A stretch of 64,000 nt of DNA from CAZLGM01 sp964623625 (GCA_964623625.1 CAZUUJ010000012.1:3158-67157); one strand, 5' to 3'; shown: positions 1 through 9,781, counted from the first letter of the stretch. Notes: generated by a model not told the origin, from the letters alone. Made by a program: numbers and translations.

Positions 1-430
1 TATACTCTGCATATTCTGCCGCCTTTAAACAGATGGCTGTCGATACACCACACCCTATTTGAAATATCTGTTTAGGTTGATGTGTTACAATAAATGCAAA
101 AAGAAAATCTGACTCAATCCTGCCAAAACCAGGCGCACCATTTTGTTGTGATGCATACGAATGAATACTTATCCGTTTGATTTCTTTAACAACATATGAA
201 GAGCAGCACTCTTTTATAAATTCTACCTGCCGTGGCAATTGAGCTCCGCTTACTCCGTGCATTGAAAAAGGGGCTCTCCAGTGGGTTGTCTTTTTAAGCT
301 GGTGAATAACGGGTATTTCAGAGTAAAAATTCCGAGGCAGAATATCCACACCGACATATTGCCCCAGCTCAAAAATCAAACGCAACAGACGCTTTCCACT
401 TTCTTTTATGGCTCTGCCCAAATTGAACAT
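1..430 (-). CDS. SAM-dependent methyltransferase-like protein, N-terminal part (gene runs off the window)
   Basis: Reading leftward from an ATG at 430, the frame stays open for 143 codons to the window edge, so the C-terminal half is missing. The visible protein starts MFNLGRAIKESGKRLLRL and ends with QIFQIGCGVSTAICLKAAEY. The Ile-Gly-Cys-Gly-Val-Ser stretch resembles the glycine-rich SAM-binding loop of class I methyltransferases. The roughly 125 residues before it match no domain I recognise. It is divergently oriented from the epimerase gene at 691, with about 260 bp of AT-rich sequence between them that presumably holds both promoters. The assignment as a methyltransferase of the polysaccharide locus is inferred from one motif and from context. 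Confidence 0.6.
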   Translation of the reverse strand, partial: MFNLGRAIKESGKRLLRLIFELGQYVGVDILPRNFYSEIPVIHQLKKTTHWRAPFSMHGVSGAQLPRQVEFIKECCSSYVVKEIKRISIHSYASQQNGAPGFGRIESDFLFAFIVTHQPKQIFQIGCGVSTAICLKAAEYAEY

Positions 431-690
431 GTCTTATTCTCACAATGGTGAATGGAAATTCCAGTTCTTTTAATACAGAACTTCCACCATCTATGAAAGC
501 AAATAATTGAAACATATCAATATTCTGCTTGTTATGACCCAAATAAATTCAAAAATAATTTTATTCGACGTGGAGTAGATGTTAATATGCACTATTTGTC
601 AGTCAATTCACCCGTTTTAGTTGTATACTATTTTGAATCAATTACAAAAAGATACACTATTACAAGTAAATACCATGGAGGAGTAATAAT

Positions 691-1668
691 ATGAAATGCG
701 CTTTAGTATGCGGTGCAGGAGGTTTCATCGGTCACCATATGGTTAAACGGTTGAAAAGAGAGGGCTTCTGGGTCAGGGGAATTGACCTGAAATTTCCCAA
801 ATTTGGGACAACTGAAGCTGATGATTTTATGATCGGCGACCTACGCGACCCTTACACATGCAGACAGGCAATCGATAGAAGATTTGATGAGGTTTTTCAG
901 TTTGCTGCCGACATGGGTGGCGCCGGCTTTGTCTTCTCCGGAGAAAACGATGCGGATATTATGCACAACTCGGCAATGATCAATCTCAATGTCTTGGATA
1001 TCGCTCATAAACGAAACATAAAACGAATCTTTTACTCTTCATCGGCATGTATCTATCCTCAAGATAACCAACTTGAACCAGATAACCCAAATCTAGCTGA
1101 AGACTCAGCGTACCCTGCCAACCCGGACAGCGATTACGGCTGGGAAAAGCTTTTCAGTGAACGACTTTATTTTGCCTATCAGCGCAATTTTGACATGGAA
1201 GTCAGAGTTGCTAGATATCACAATATATTTGGCCCTGAAGGTACCTGGCAGGGTGGCCGGGAAAAAGCCCCAGCGGCAATGTGTCGCAAAGTGGCTATGT
1301 GTGAAGACGGCGGCGAGATTGAAATGTGGGGAGACGGTAAACAGACAAGATCATTCATGTATGTAGATGAATGCCTTGAAGCAACTTTACGCCTCACCCG
1401 TTCCGACTGGTCCGGACCGGTGAATATCGGTTCCGATGAGATGGTCACCATCAATCAACTTGCTGAAATGGCGATGAAAATAGCCGGCAAAACACTAACG
1501 ATCAAGCATATCCCAGGGCCTCTTGGAGTACGAGGAAGGAATTCAGACAATCGGCTTATTGAGAAGAAACTCGGCTGGCGTCCAAGCCAACCACTGTACG
1601 AAGGCATGGAAACGACTTATAAATGGATAGCGAAAGAGATCGAAGCAGCAAAGCAAGCAGCATCATAG
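691..1668 (+). CDS. NAD-dependent epimerase, GDP-mannose 3,5-epimerase-like
   Basis: Extended SDR sugar epimerase of 325 residues. It has the Rossmann motif GAGGFIG at residues 8-14, a Cys in SSACIYP at 120, the YGWEK catalytic Tyr149/Lys153 pair, and then stretches very like plant GDP-mannose 3,5-epimerase (GME): RYHNIFGPEGTWQGGREKAP, MWGDGKQTRSF, VNIGSDEMV and PGPLGVRGRNSDN. In the plant enzyme a Cys of the SSAC motif and a Lys of the GGREK region are the acid/base pair that inverts C5 and C3 of the sugar; both are present here (C120, K192). The likely product is GDP-L-galactose or GDP-L-gulose for the surface glycan. A good GGAGG Shine-Dalgarno site precedes the ATG. It is the first gene of a short rightward block. 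The exact substrate is inferred. Confidence 0.8.
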   Translation: MKCALVCGAGGFIGHHMVKRLKREGFWVRGIDLKFPKFGTTEADDFMIGDLRDPYTCRQAIDRRFDEVFQFAADMGGAGFVFSGENDADIMHNSAMINLNVLDIAHKRNIKRIFYSSSACIYPQDNQLEPDNPNLAEDSAYPANPDSDYGWEKLFSERLYFAYQRNFDMEVRVARYHNIFGPEGTWQGGREKAPAAMCRKVAMCEDGGEIEMWGDGKQTRSFMYVDECLEATLRLTRSDWSGPVNIGSDEMVTINQLAEMAMKIAGKTLTIKHIPGPLGVRGRNSDNRLIEKKLGWRPSQPLYEGMETTYKWIAKEIEAAKQAAS

Positions 1669-1709
1669 GTGCCGGCAACCCAATGGATAAACAAGGTTAA
1701 GCTAAAAAT

Positions 1710-2950
1710 ATGATTCGAAATAACGAACATTCAAATAGGCTTTTCCTTGTTTATCATTTTTTTCATCCCGATGATGTGGTCAGTGCCCGTCATTTTGGAG
1801 AGTTTGCTGAAGAACTGGCTCTACGCGGCTGGAAGGTAACTGTTTTCACAAGCAACAGGTGGTGCCGGTATCCAAAGAAAAAAATCACCAAGCAAAAAGA
1901 AGACTGGAAAGGCGTTGAGATTCAACGATTCAAACGACCTTCCTTCGATCAATCCAAGCCGATATCCAGGCTGTTCAACGCCACCTTCCTGATGATTCAA
2001 TGGGGATGGCGAATGAGAAGGTTCCAAAATGAGACACTCATTATTGGCACTGATCCGCAATTTGTTCAATTGCTCTTTCCATTGATTAATTCTTTTCTAA
2101 ATCCAATCGCATAGCTTTCTGGTGCTATGATCTCTACCCGGAAGCGATTATCGCTGATCAGCCCGACAGTTTGATCGCCAGACTGGCTGAACGGTTCAAG
2201 CCCATAATGGGTTGGGCGTATCAAAGTATGGATCTTTGTGTTGATATCGGCCCCTGTATGCGAAGACTGCTTGACCATTACTCCCATAGCGCCACAAAAG
2301 CTACCCTGGTCCCCTGGGCTCTTGCTGAACCGAAGACGATACCCCATGCTGACAGTGAGGTAAGAAAGACGCTGTTTGGCGATGCAAAACTTGGGCTCCT
2401 TTATTCCGGCAATATGGGAAAAGCGCACGAGTATGAACTCTTTCTCCAATTGGCCCGCAGGATGAGAGAAAAAACAAATGATATTGGCTTCTGTTTTGGT
2501 TGCAGAGGAGCTAGAGCTGAAGAATTACATTCAGCCCTCAGACCGGAAGACACAAATATACGTTTGGCCGGTTTCTGCGAAGAGAATGAGCTGGAAGCCC
2601 GGCTGGCCTCAGCCGATATCCACTTATTGAGTCTTCGCCAAGATTGGGTCGGAGTCGTTGTTCCGTCTAAATTTTTTGGTTCATTGGCTATCGGGAAACC
2701 TTTGCTGTATCATGGCCCAAAGGATTCTTCTATTGGTCGCTGGATTAAAGAGTACAATGTCGGCATGCGTCTGGAAGAAAAAAACTTAGACCTTTCTGTG
2801 GAACAATTATTACAAATGGCCCACACTCCTGGTATCATACATAGGTGGAGTCTGAACGCTTTTAATACATATCACAACCACTTCTCCAAAAAAACAGTTA
2901 TGGATAATTGGCACAACGTGCTTGAAAATCTCTGGGAAAACGCAAGCTGA
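1710..2950 (+). pseudogene. Frameshifted glycosyltransferase (GT4, WcaI-like), broken near 2100
   Basis: Two consecutive open frames make one GT-B glycosyltransferase. The first (1710-2114) has the N-terminal domain (VYHFFHPDDVVSARHFGEFA, then GTDPQFVQLLFPLI) and runs into a TAG at 2112-2114. The second frame is already homologous upstream of 2171: from 2102 it reads AFWCYDLYPEAIIADQPDSL, the family's central motif, and continues through LYSGNMGKAHEYELF, the GFCEENEL region and VVVPSKFFGSLAIGKP to 2950. The shift lies within about 2091-2103, near short T and A runs, and corresponds to one missing base (or two extra) in this sequence. Combined length is about 410 residues, normal for the family. 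It could be a true inactivating mutation, a sequencing error or, less likely, recoding; no classic slippery heptamer is evident. Confidence 0.8.
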
Positions 2951-2994
2951 AAGAACGAACCGATAATTTAAATCCGGGAAGTCCAGCTTTTAAT

Positions 2995-4164
2995 ATGCCA
3001 CCAACAGAGGAAACATTACTAAAAACCGGAGATACAGCCGATAAGTGGCTGCTCAATATTCTTCGGGACAAGGCTCCCGAGTGGCCATGGCCAACCGGTC
3101 AAGTAAAGACAGAGGCCGCGGAAAAAGCTGTTATTGAAACAGCGCTCCTCCATGGCACACTGGCTCTTAGCAGCCATCTTCTTATCAACACAGGAGCCTG
3201 GAAAACAATCCCGGCCTCATTCCGAAAAAAGCTAAAAGATTATCTTAAAAATGAAGCGGCCAGAGAGATGGCGAGCGCGCATGAGTTGAGTATCGTTCTC
3301 AAACAACTGGCCCAAAATCACATACACCCACTTCTTCTAAAAGGCTCAGCTTTGGGATACAATCACTATCCCAAAGCCTATCTCCGCTCCCGCTGCGACA
3401 CGGATCTCCTATTCAAAGACAAACAGACCGCACTCAAGGCATGGCGAATTTTACAAGAAATGGGCTACACTCGTTCCAATGCAGTCGATGGAGAGCTTAT
3501 CAGCTACGAATTCACCTGTACCAAAGCCGATAAATTAGGGATAATACATGCTCTGGACTGTCACTGGAAAGTGAACAATCATCAACTCTTTGCCCGTCTT
3601 CTTCCCTTTCAGGAACTTGAAAAAAACACAGTTGGTGTTCCTTTTCTAGGAAAGCATGCAGTTACTCTTGATAACCTCTACTCCCTTCTTTTTACCTGTA
3701 TGCACCTTGTCGTCCATCAGGCGGAAGGAATTGATAACCGGCTTATCTGGGCATATGATATCCATTTATTATGCAACTCTTTCTCCGATGATAACTGGAA
3801 ACAGTTTATTCGCCTATCAACAGAAAAACAAGTTTGCTCAATCTGCCTGGATAGATTTAAAAAAACTCAAAGAAAGCTGGGAACAAGAATTCCGACATTT
3901 GTTACGGAACGCTTATCAGTATCATCAGTCGATGAACCGTTTACTGAACGAATTGGCCGTTCACAACTCCATATCACGCTTGCTAATTTCCAAGCCCTGC
4001 CAAGTTGGCAAGCACGAATTCATCTACTAAAGGAGTATCTTTTCCCTGATAGGACGTATATTATAAGGAAATACAACATAAAATCGAATCCCCCACTTCC
4101 CGCTCTTTACTTCATTAGAGTCCTGCAAGGCATCTATAAGTTTTTCAAACATCCTCTCCCTTGA
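2995..4164 (+). CDS. Nucleotidyltransferase family protein (PF14907-like)
   Basis: A 389-residue protein with the signature of the minimal nucleotidyltransferase-fold family found in polysaccharide and natural-product loci: LLKGSALGYNHYPKAYLRSR followed by CDTDLLF, where the two Asp of D-x-D would bind metal. A later HALDCHWKVNN segment and a C-terminal LLKEYLFPDRTYIIRKY segment also fit. Known members lack a well-established biochemical role; transfer of a nucleotidyl group to a glycan or protein is only a guess. It lies 44 bp after the broken glycosyltransferase, in the same direction, and converges with the SGNH-protein gene. The ATG at 2995 is the only reasonable start, although no strong ribosome site is visible. 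Confidence 0.7.
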   Translation: MPPTEETLLKTGDTADKWLLNILRDKAPEWPWPTGQVKTEAAEKAVIETALLHGTLALSSHLLINTGAWKTIPASFRKKLKDYLKNEAAREMASAHELSIVLKQLAQNHIHPLLLKGSALGYNHYPKAYLRSRCDTDLLFKDKQTALKAWRILQEMGYTRSNAVDGELISYEFTCTKADKLGIIHALDCHWKVNNHQLFARLLPFQELEKNTVGVPFLGKHAVTLDNLYSLLFTCMHLVVHQAEGIDNRLIWAYDIHLLCNSFSDDNWKQFIRLSTEKQVCSICLDRFKKTQRKLGTRIPTFVTERLSVSSVDEPFTERIGRSQLHITLANFQALPSWQARIHLLKEYLFPDRTYIIRKYNIKSNPPLPALYFIRVLQGIYKFFKHPLP

Positions 4165-4216
4165 TAAATCCGTCTACGGCTTCTCCTACAATCTCATTTA
4201 AACACTCTTTATCCGA

Positions 4217-5386
4217 TTATTTTGCAAAGTTCTGTTTTTTTTCAAAAATCAACTTATTTGCAAGTGCTTTTGCTGTTAATTCATAACCAACTTGATTTGC
4301 ATGAGGGTCGCGAGGCAATAGATGAAAAGGACCATCTGATTGTTTTTTTAAAAAGAAATCAATTAATGGAACGAAACCAATTTCTCTCTTATTAGCTATT
4401 TTTATAAGACGATGTTCTAGAACATAGCGATTATATTGACTATCTGGCAAATTCAATTCACGCTTAGTTTTTTGAATATATGGTTCCCACACCTCACCAA
4501 CTGCAGGATGAAGATAAAAATAAAATGTGGCACTATTTTCTTCAGCTATTTGCTTCATTTTTGTTACCAACAATTCAAATAGAGGCCAATCATACTTTTC
4601 CACAGTGGAAGGATCATAATAAAGATTATTGGCAACACCAAGGAGATTGCGCATTTTCCAACCACCTACCTTTGCCCGTAATCGAAGAATTGTTGGCTGT
4701 AAAAATCGATATAAAGCTGATTTTTGCAGTAAAAGCCTCCAGCCTGATCCAAACTCACTAATCTTATTTTGCGCCTCAGAAGGTATTACAGTCAAATTAT
4801 TGTCAGGATCTAGTGTGAAACGTGGCTTGTTATTTTTAGTTACTCTTGATTCTGAAATCCCACCAAAATCGTTATCACAAAGTCCGTAAAGCACTATATC
4901 AGGCTTGTATAGTGGTAAAAATCGTTGCATAGCCAACAGTGATTGATCTGTTGAATAACCTTGAACACCAGCATTATATACCTCTACATTCCAACCTTGT
5001 CTTTCAAGCTCTTTCTGTAAAAAAACATGCAATGTGTGATCTTGTGGTACTGCTCGGCCAACAACAGTTGAATCACCAAAAATCATTATTCGGACTAGGT
5101 CTTTTTTCCGATCTCGAACAGCTGTGCTTGGTGTAAAACCATCAATATTTGTTCTAAAACGAACCATCCAGCCATGACCCGTCAGTGATTGAACATCTAA
5201 ATTCGGTTTTTGGACCCAACCAAGCTCAGAATCTAGTTCCCAATCTGATGTTGCATCACGAAACTTCCATAAATATTCCGGCGTAAATTTCCGAACCCCA
5301 TACTCACAAATACACAAACTAATAAATATAGTTAATGAAAGGAGAAATATATTGACTGCTATTTCCTTTAATCTTTTTGCATTCAC
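4217..5386 (-). CDS. Membrane-anchored SGNH/GDSL hydrolase-like protein
   Basis: A 389-residue protein with one N-terminal hydrophobic segment (about residues 10-28), so probably anchored with the catalytic domain outside the cytoplasm. Block I is GDST at 104-107 (IMIFGDSTVVG), a possible block III is LYGLCDNDF, and the C-terminal DPHANQVGY supplies the Asp/His pair, a complete SGNH catalytic set. Family members add or remove acetyl or other acyl groups on glycans, so it may modify the exported polysaccharide, perhaps together with the acyltransferase at 8715. The frame starts with GTG at 5386; an overlapping ATG at 5382 is out of frame. It is the last gene of the long leftward block. Confidence 0.75.
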   Translation of the reverse strand: MNAKRLKEIAVNIFLLSLTIFISLCICEYGVRKFTPEYLWKFRDATSDWELDSELGWVQKPNLDVQSLTGHGWMVRFRTNIDGFTPSTAVRDRKKDLVRIMIFGDSTVVGRAVPQDHTLHVFLQKELERQGWNVEVYNAGVQGYSTDQSLLAMQRFLPLYKPDIVLYGLCDNDFGGISESRVTKNNKPRFTLDPDNNLTVIPSEAQNKISEFGSGWRLLLQKSALYRFLQPTILRLRAKVGGWKMRNLLGVANNLYYDPSTVEKYDWPLFELLVTKMKQIAEENSATFYFYLHPAVGEVWEPYIQKTKRELNLPDSQYNRYVLEHRLIKIANKREIGFVPLIDFFLKKQSDGPFHLLPRDPHANQVGYELTAKALANKLIFEKKQNFAK

Positions 5387-5433
5387 AAGAAACTATCCTG
5401 TTTTCTGTTCAAACCAACCACAAGGAAGTACGG

Positions 5434-7197
5434 CTATTTATCTTTACATTGCCTTGAAATCCAACTCTTATTAAGCACCAACACATCCATTTTTGTTCGA
5501 AGGAAACAATCGAGGGCTTCTTGAGGTTTACAAACTACAGGTTCATTCTCATTAAATGATGTATTAAGAACAATGGGAACATTTGTGATCTCCTTAAAGC
5601 AAGAGATCAAGTTATAATACAGGGGGTTCGTCCTCTGGTGTACTGTTTGCAAACGACCGGAACCATCCACATGGGTAACAGCCGGAATCTGCTCTCTTCT
5701 CTCCTCCCGAATCTGGAACACCTGCATCATAAACGGAACATCGTCATCTTCCTCAAACCACTCTGGTACGGCTTCTCTTAAAATAGAAGGGGCAAATGGT
5801 CTGAAAGACTCTCTTCGTTTTATCTTCATATTTAGAATATCTTTCATATCAGCCCGTCTGGGATCACACACGATCGAACGGTTTCCCAAAGCTCGTGGTC
5901 CCCATTCCATTCGTCCCTGAAACCAGCCAATCACTTTTCCATCCGCTATTGACTCGGCTGTTTTCTTACACAGCTCTTCTTCATCAGGTATAAACTCAAT
6001 AACACATCCCTCTTGAAGTAGATCAGTTTTTCTTTTTTCCAAGAGAAGCTCAATTTCATCCTGACTGAACTCAGGACCCCAGAAAGCATGATCCATCACA
6101 AAATCGTTTGTCTCTTCCTGATTGAATTTATACCATGCTGTAAAAGCTGCTCCGATAGCACCGCCACCATCTCCTGCCGCTGACTGAATATACATTCTGG
6201 TAAAAGGAGTGCGACGGTAAACTTTCCCATTGGCAACGGAGTTCATGCCACATCCGCCTGACAGGGTTAACGTGTCAATCCCGTGTTTGGCATGAACAAC
6301 CTCCAACAAATTAAAAAAGGCCTCCTCATACATAACCTGAACAGATCGAGCCAGATTACGATGGCAGTCTTCAAGGGGTTGTTCTTTACTGCGCTTAGGG
6401 AAACCAAGCAATTGTTCCATTTGATTACTAAACAGCTTACCTACTCTTGGAATACCATCGGACCACTGATACTCGACACCTGTTTGATGATGCTGAAAGT
6501 AGTCAAGATTGAGAAGATAACGACCATTGCTTTTACAATGAACCAACTCTCTCATCTGCTCCATATAGGTTGGTTGACCGTATGGTGCCAGCCCCATCAC
6601 TTTATATTCATCACCATAATGGGGAAAACCGATATACTGGGTCATTGCCTGATAAAATATTCCAAGTGAGTGCGGGAAAAAGACCCGATCCGTTATTCGG
6701 ATATCCGAACCATTGCCTACTCCCCATGCGCCACTAGAAAAATCGCCAAAACCGTCCACTGAGACTACAATGGATTGCTTATACGGTGACATAGTATGGG
6801 CGGAAACAAGGTGGGCGAGATGGTGTTCGACAGGCACTATGGTTCCCTGAAATCGATCTTCTGGAAAACAGCGCTTGAGTTCTCCGATAACATCACCTCG
6901 TTTTTTTCTGTTCTTTATTCTGTCGAGGATAAAACTCAAGTTCGGTTTCTTTTGCAGAACATAACTGATTTTTTTTAAAAGGTTCGCCTGGGAATTACTG
7001 TTAACCGCTATGTAATCTACTTGCTCCAGTGAAATATCTGCCTCACTTAGACAATACTTGATAGCCTGTGAAGGAAAACCCGCCCAATGCTTTATGCGAC
7101 GAAAACGTTCCTCTTCAGCAGCCGCCAGCAACTTACCCTCCCTTACCAGGCAAGCAGAAGAATCTCCATGATAAGCATTCAATCCTAATATATTCAT
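5434..7197 (-). CDS. Carbamoyltransferase, NodU/CmcH family (copy 1)
   Basis: Predicted O-carbamoyltransferase of 587 residues that transfers a carbamoyl group from carbamoyl phosphate, via carbamoyl-AMP, to a sugar hydroxyl. It has both halves of the family: an N-terminal Kae1-like domain with the metal-binding HHLAH motif and VSVDGFGDFSSG, and a C-terminal domain with GWFQGRMEWGPRALGNRSI, ESFRPFAPS and LNTSFNENEPVV. The open frame extends to a TTG at 7233 inside the upstream gene, but the ATG at 7197 begins the conserved MNILGLNAYHGDSS and has GAG upstream, so I take it. Two further family members lie at 22122 and 33499. The acceptor sugar is unknown. Confidence 0.88.
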   Translation of the reverse strand: MNILGLNAYHGDSSACLVREGKLLAAAEEERFRRIKHWAGFPSQAIKYCLSEADISLEQVDYIAVNSNSQANLLKKISYVLQKKPNLSFILDRIKNRKKRGDVIGELKRCFPEDRFQGTIVPVEHHLAHLVSAHTMSPYKQSIVVSVDGFGDFSSGAWGVGNGSDIRITDRVFFPHSLGIFYQAMTQYIGFPHYGDEYKVMGLAPYGQPTYMEQMRELVHCKSNGRYLLNLDYFQHHQTGVEYQWSDGIPRVGKLFSNQMEQLLGFPKRSKEQPLEDCHRNLARSVQVMYEEAFFNLLEVVHAKHGIDTLTLSGGCGMNSVANGKVYRRTPFTRMYIQSAAGDGGGAIGAAFTAWYKFNQEETNDFVMDHAFWGPEFSQDEIELLLEKRKTDLLQEGCVIEFIPDEEELCKKTAESIADGKVIGWFQGRMEWGPRALGNRSIVCDPRRADMKDILNMKIKRRESFRPFAPSILREAVPEWFEEDDDVPFMMQVFQIREERREQIPAVTHVDGSGRLQTVHQRTNPLYYNLISCFKEITNVPIVLNTSFNENEPVVCKPQEALDCFLRTKMDVLVLNKSWISRQCKDK

Positions 7198-7219
7198 ATT
7201 ACTGCTCAATTTATTGCCA

Positions 7220-7855
7220 TTATTTTTTTGCAACAGCTAGCATTGATTTTGCCAATGGTGGTACTCGTCCTGCCCGAAGAAATGAGATATCTGAAAAACC
7301 AGCTTCCGATAAGAGTATCTTCAGGGTGTTCTCTGAAAAAAACTTTATATGTCCGCCATCCCATAAGCTGGAAAAATGTGTATCCCATTTACCAAAGAGT
7401 GAAATGAGTAGGTTTTTAAAATATCCATAATAAGGGGTTGATATTATACCAACACCTCCAGTTGATAATAATTCATAAAATGAAGCAGCAAATTTTCTCG
7501 GATAAAAACAGTGTTCAACTACTTCAAGACTAATCACAATAGGAAACGTACCGTATTTGTCTGCCAATGGTTCATAAGCATTGCCTTGAAATATATGTAA
7601 ATGAGGAAACTGCTTGTTTGCTACTTTAACACCTTGCTCAGAAGGATCAACACCAGTTACTTCAAAGTTTAAATCACTTAACATATTTGCCGTTGCCCCA
7701 TTACCACAACCAATTTCAAATATTCTTTTATCGGTCAAGTCCTGTCGAATAACAATATCCCTTAAAATCGGCCAAATATATTTGTGGGAACAATTCATCG
7801 AAATATCCCCATATTTGTATCCACTATCGAGTACCTGTTCAAGTTCGGTTTTCAT
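7220..7855 (-). CDS. Class I SAM-dependent methyltransferase
   Basis: A 211-residue methyltransferase of the Methyltransf_11/23 type. The SAM-binding motif I is IFEIGCGNGATANML, followed by VTGVDPSEQGV (acidic residue for the ribose), then VISLEVVEHC (motif IV with the usual V-E-H). The C-terminal half (GGVGIISTPYYGYFKNL, then GHIKFFSENTL) resembles methyltransferases of O-antigen and ubiquinone-like pathways. It probably methylates a sugar in the glycan. It sits 9 bp downstream of the glycosyltransferase at 7865 and 22 bp before the carbamoyltransferase start, so the three are likely co-transcribed. Confidence 0.82.
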   Translation of the reverse strand: MKTELEQVLDSGYKYGDISMNCSHKYIWPILRDIVIRQDLTDKRIFEIGCGNGATANMLSDLNFEVTGVDPSEQGVKVANKQFPHLHIFQGNAYEPLADKYGTFPIVISLEVVEHCFYPRKFAASFYELLSTGGVGIISTPYYGYFKNLLISLFGKWDTHFSSLWDGGHIKFFSENTLKILLSEAGFSDISFLRAGRVPPLAKSMLAVAKK

Positions 7856-7864
7856 TGGTATGTC

Positions 7865-8704
7865 TTATTTATATTTATCTGGACGCAAACGCCGAGTATC
7901 ATATTTTTTTATTTCAATCATCCGTTGATAAAGGGACTTCATTAAACAGAATACCAACCCGTCCTTGCCGTCAAGAAATCCTAAACGAATAAAATAGCTA
8001 TAAATAAAGTAAATCAAGGGTCTTGCGGGAGCTCTTAAAGCAATGCCTTTCAATGCTGAACGACGGACAAGAGGATCGCTTGAGAGCAGATCGAGGAATT
8101 GAATGGGGTTCTTCTCAAGCTCCAGTTCATATTCGGCATCTTTACTGGAGTATCTGTTCTGCCTTTCAAACCACTCATCAATTCCTTTCAAATTTTCATC
8201 AATCAGGTCATTCTCAAGAGTGCCGATTTCCCCTTCGGCTTTCTGAGTTTCAGCATGGCCTCTATTGACGTAGCGGACTTTTTCTTTATGAATAAAGCGA
8301 ACAACCCAGGTAGGATAAAGACTGCTGTAACGCAACCATCTCCCCCACATATAAAATCGACGCCTTACTTTATACGCGCCAGTGCCTTGAAACTCCTGCT
8401 CCGCAATGTAACTCATTTCATTCACCAAAGAACCCGGCACCCGTTCATCGGCATCAAGAATCAAGACCCATGTATATTTAATATCAATGGTATCCAACGC
8501 CCAGTTCCGTTGGGAGCCGAATCCCTCAAAAGCATGTTCAAATAATCGTACTCCCTTTTCAAGGCAAATCTCTTTTGTACGGTCAATACTAAACGAATCG
8601 ACAACTATTACATCATCACACCAGTCAAGCGAATTTAAACACACAGGGAGATGTAATTCCTCGTTTAAAGTAAAAATAAGTACTGATATTTGCGGAATGG
8701 GCAT
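7865..8704 (-). CDS. Glycosyltransferase family 2 (WaaE/KdtX-like)
   Basis: A 279-residue GT-A enzyme. The N-terminus is ISVLIFTLNEELHLPVCLNS, then DDVIVVDSFSIDRT, and the metal/nucleotide-binding LILDADERVP. The middle WGRWLRYSSLYPTWVVRFI and the GHAE motif are characteristic of the WaaE-like branch, which adds a hexose to lipopolysaccharide core. The C-terminal 70 residues carry hydrophobic stretches (ALKGIALRAPARPLIYFIY), as in other members that contact the membrane. Probable role: a glycan-assembly sugar transfer on the cytoplasmic face. The start ATG at 8704 is 10 bp after the stop of the acyltransferase gene, indicating an operon. Confidence 0.85.
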   Translation of the reverse strand: MPIPQISVLIFTLNEELHLPVCLNSLDWCDDVIVVDSFSIDRTKEICLEKGVRLFEHAFEGFGSQRNWALDTIDIKYTWVLILDADERVPGSLVNEMSYIAEQEFQGTGAYKVRRRFYMWGRWLRYSSLYPTWVVRFIHKEKVRYVNRGHAETQKAEGEIGTLENDLIDENLKGIDEWFERQNRYSSKDAEYELELEKNPIQFLDLLSSDPLVRRSALKGIALRAPARPLIYFIYSYFIRLGFLDGKDGLVFCLMKSLYQRMIEIKKYDTRRLRPDKYK

Positions 8705-8714
8705 TAGGATCGTA

Positions 8715-9758
8715 TTATCCTGTTGAAGGAACTAATCGATGACGGATACGAAAAGCGGTTTTTTCAAAAACCATATAAAAAATCCATCCTGCAAAAAGTA
8801 TTATAGCGACTTCAAGAATCAATGCAGGTATTTCCATCCAGCCGGGACTTGGAGAGACCAGTCTTACAAAGCCATGAATCACTAGAGCATGTACCAGATA
8901 GACTGAATATGATATTTTTGCTAGCCACTCTGCCGGAGCAATTGAGAACTTTTCCACCCAACTGCGATTAACCAATGCTATAAGCAAGCATGTGAATAAA
9001 AGAGCCAATAACAACGGATTAAAGACAAACTCCGCTTTTTTACCGAAATCCAGATAGATGAGAATTGCAGTTGCCAATACTCCCCACGCCGCATATGGAG
9101 CAAGTTGCACAACCAACTTCCTGTAATTCACCTGCAGATACGCCATTGAAAAACCTATCATCAACCCGTCTGCATACAGATGTGTTGCTGTTAAATGGTA
9201 ACCAAAACCAGTAATTTCAGGTACATACTCAATATATCTGAAAACAGCAGGCAATACCGGCAAACAGGTGAGCAACAACCACCTTATTTTTGCCATAAAC
9301 ACAAATAAGAGTGGAGTAAAAAGATAAAAATGTTCCTCAATACAAAGGGACCAGCTAACATAAAAGAAAGGGAACTGCTCATAATAGTTTTGAATAAAAA
9401 GGAAATAACCAAGATCCAAAGGTTCCTTTCGATATATCCAGACAGCGACCCAGGCAAAAAACAGACCACCTAGATATGGTGGTATTGTTCTTAACCAGCG
9501 ACGCAGCCAAAAACGAACCACCCTAACCTTTCCCGTAAAAACCAACTCCTTCCAGAATAGTCCACCGATCAGCCATCCACTCAAAACAAAAAACAGATCA
9601 ACTCCCTCTGAACCATAATTTGTATATTTCACCAGCCAAGGTCTTGCCACTGGCCAACCCTGCGATATATGATGGACCATCACAGAAAAAATTGCCCCTG
9701 CCCGCAAGCAATCAAGCCAGGGATTTCTATATTTTTTTTTGTTTCGTACGTGGTGCAT
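8715..9758 (-). CDS. Acyltransferase family 3 (OafA-like) membrane protein
   Basis: Integral membrane acyltransferase, about ten hydrophobic segments. The diagnostic N-terminus WLDCLRAGAIFSVMVHH carries the Arg and His expected for acetyl transfer, followed by GSEGVDLFFVLSGWLIGGLF and WSLCIEEHFYL. Family members O-acetylate surface polysaccharides or peptidoglycan using cytoplasmic acyl-CoA. The frame extends to a TTG at 9809 inside galE. The ATG at 9758, directly after the galE stop, gives a 347-residue protein of normal length and is preferred, although its ribosome site is weak. It is flanked by galE and a GT2 gene in one leftward operon. Confidence 0.82.
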   Translation of the reverse strand: MHHVRNKKKYRNPWLDCLRAGAIFSVMVHHISQGWPVARPWLVKYTNYGSEGVDLFFVLSGWLIGGLFWKELVFTGKVRVVRFWLRRWLRTIPPYLGGLFFAWVAVWIYRKEPLDLGYFLFIQNYYEQFPFFYVSWSLCIEEHFYLFTPLLFVFMAKIRWLLLTCLPVLPAVFRYIEYVPEITGFGYHLTATHLYADGLMIGFSMAYLQVNYRKLVVQLAPYAAWGVLATAILIYLDFGKKAEFVFNPLLLALLFTCLLIALVNRSWVEKFSIAPAEWLAKISYSVYLVHALVIHGFVRLVSPSPGWMEIPALILEVAIILFAGWIFYMVFEKTAFRIRHRLVPSTG

Positions 9759-9781
9759 TGATTTAAACCAATCAGGTGCTC

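Noticed and set aside
2087..2114. Programmed -1 frameshift in the split glycosyltransferase
   Set aside because: The overlap lacks a canonical slippery heptamer and downstream stem, and this enzyme family is not known to use recoding; a mutation or sequencing error is simpler.
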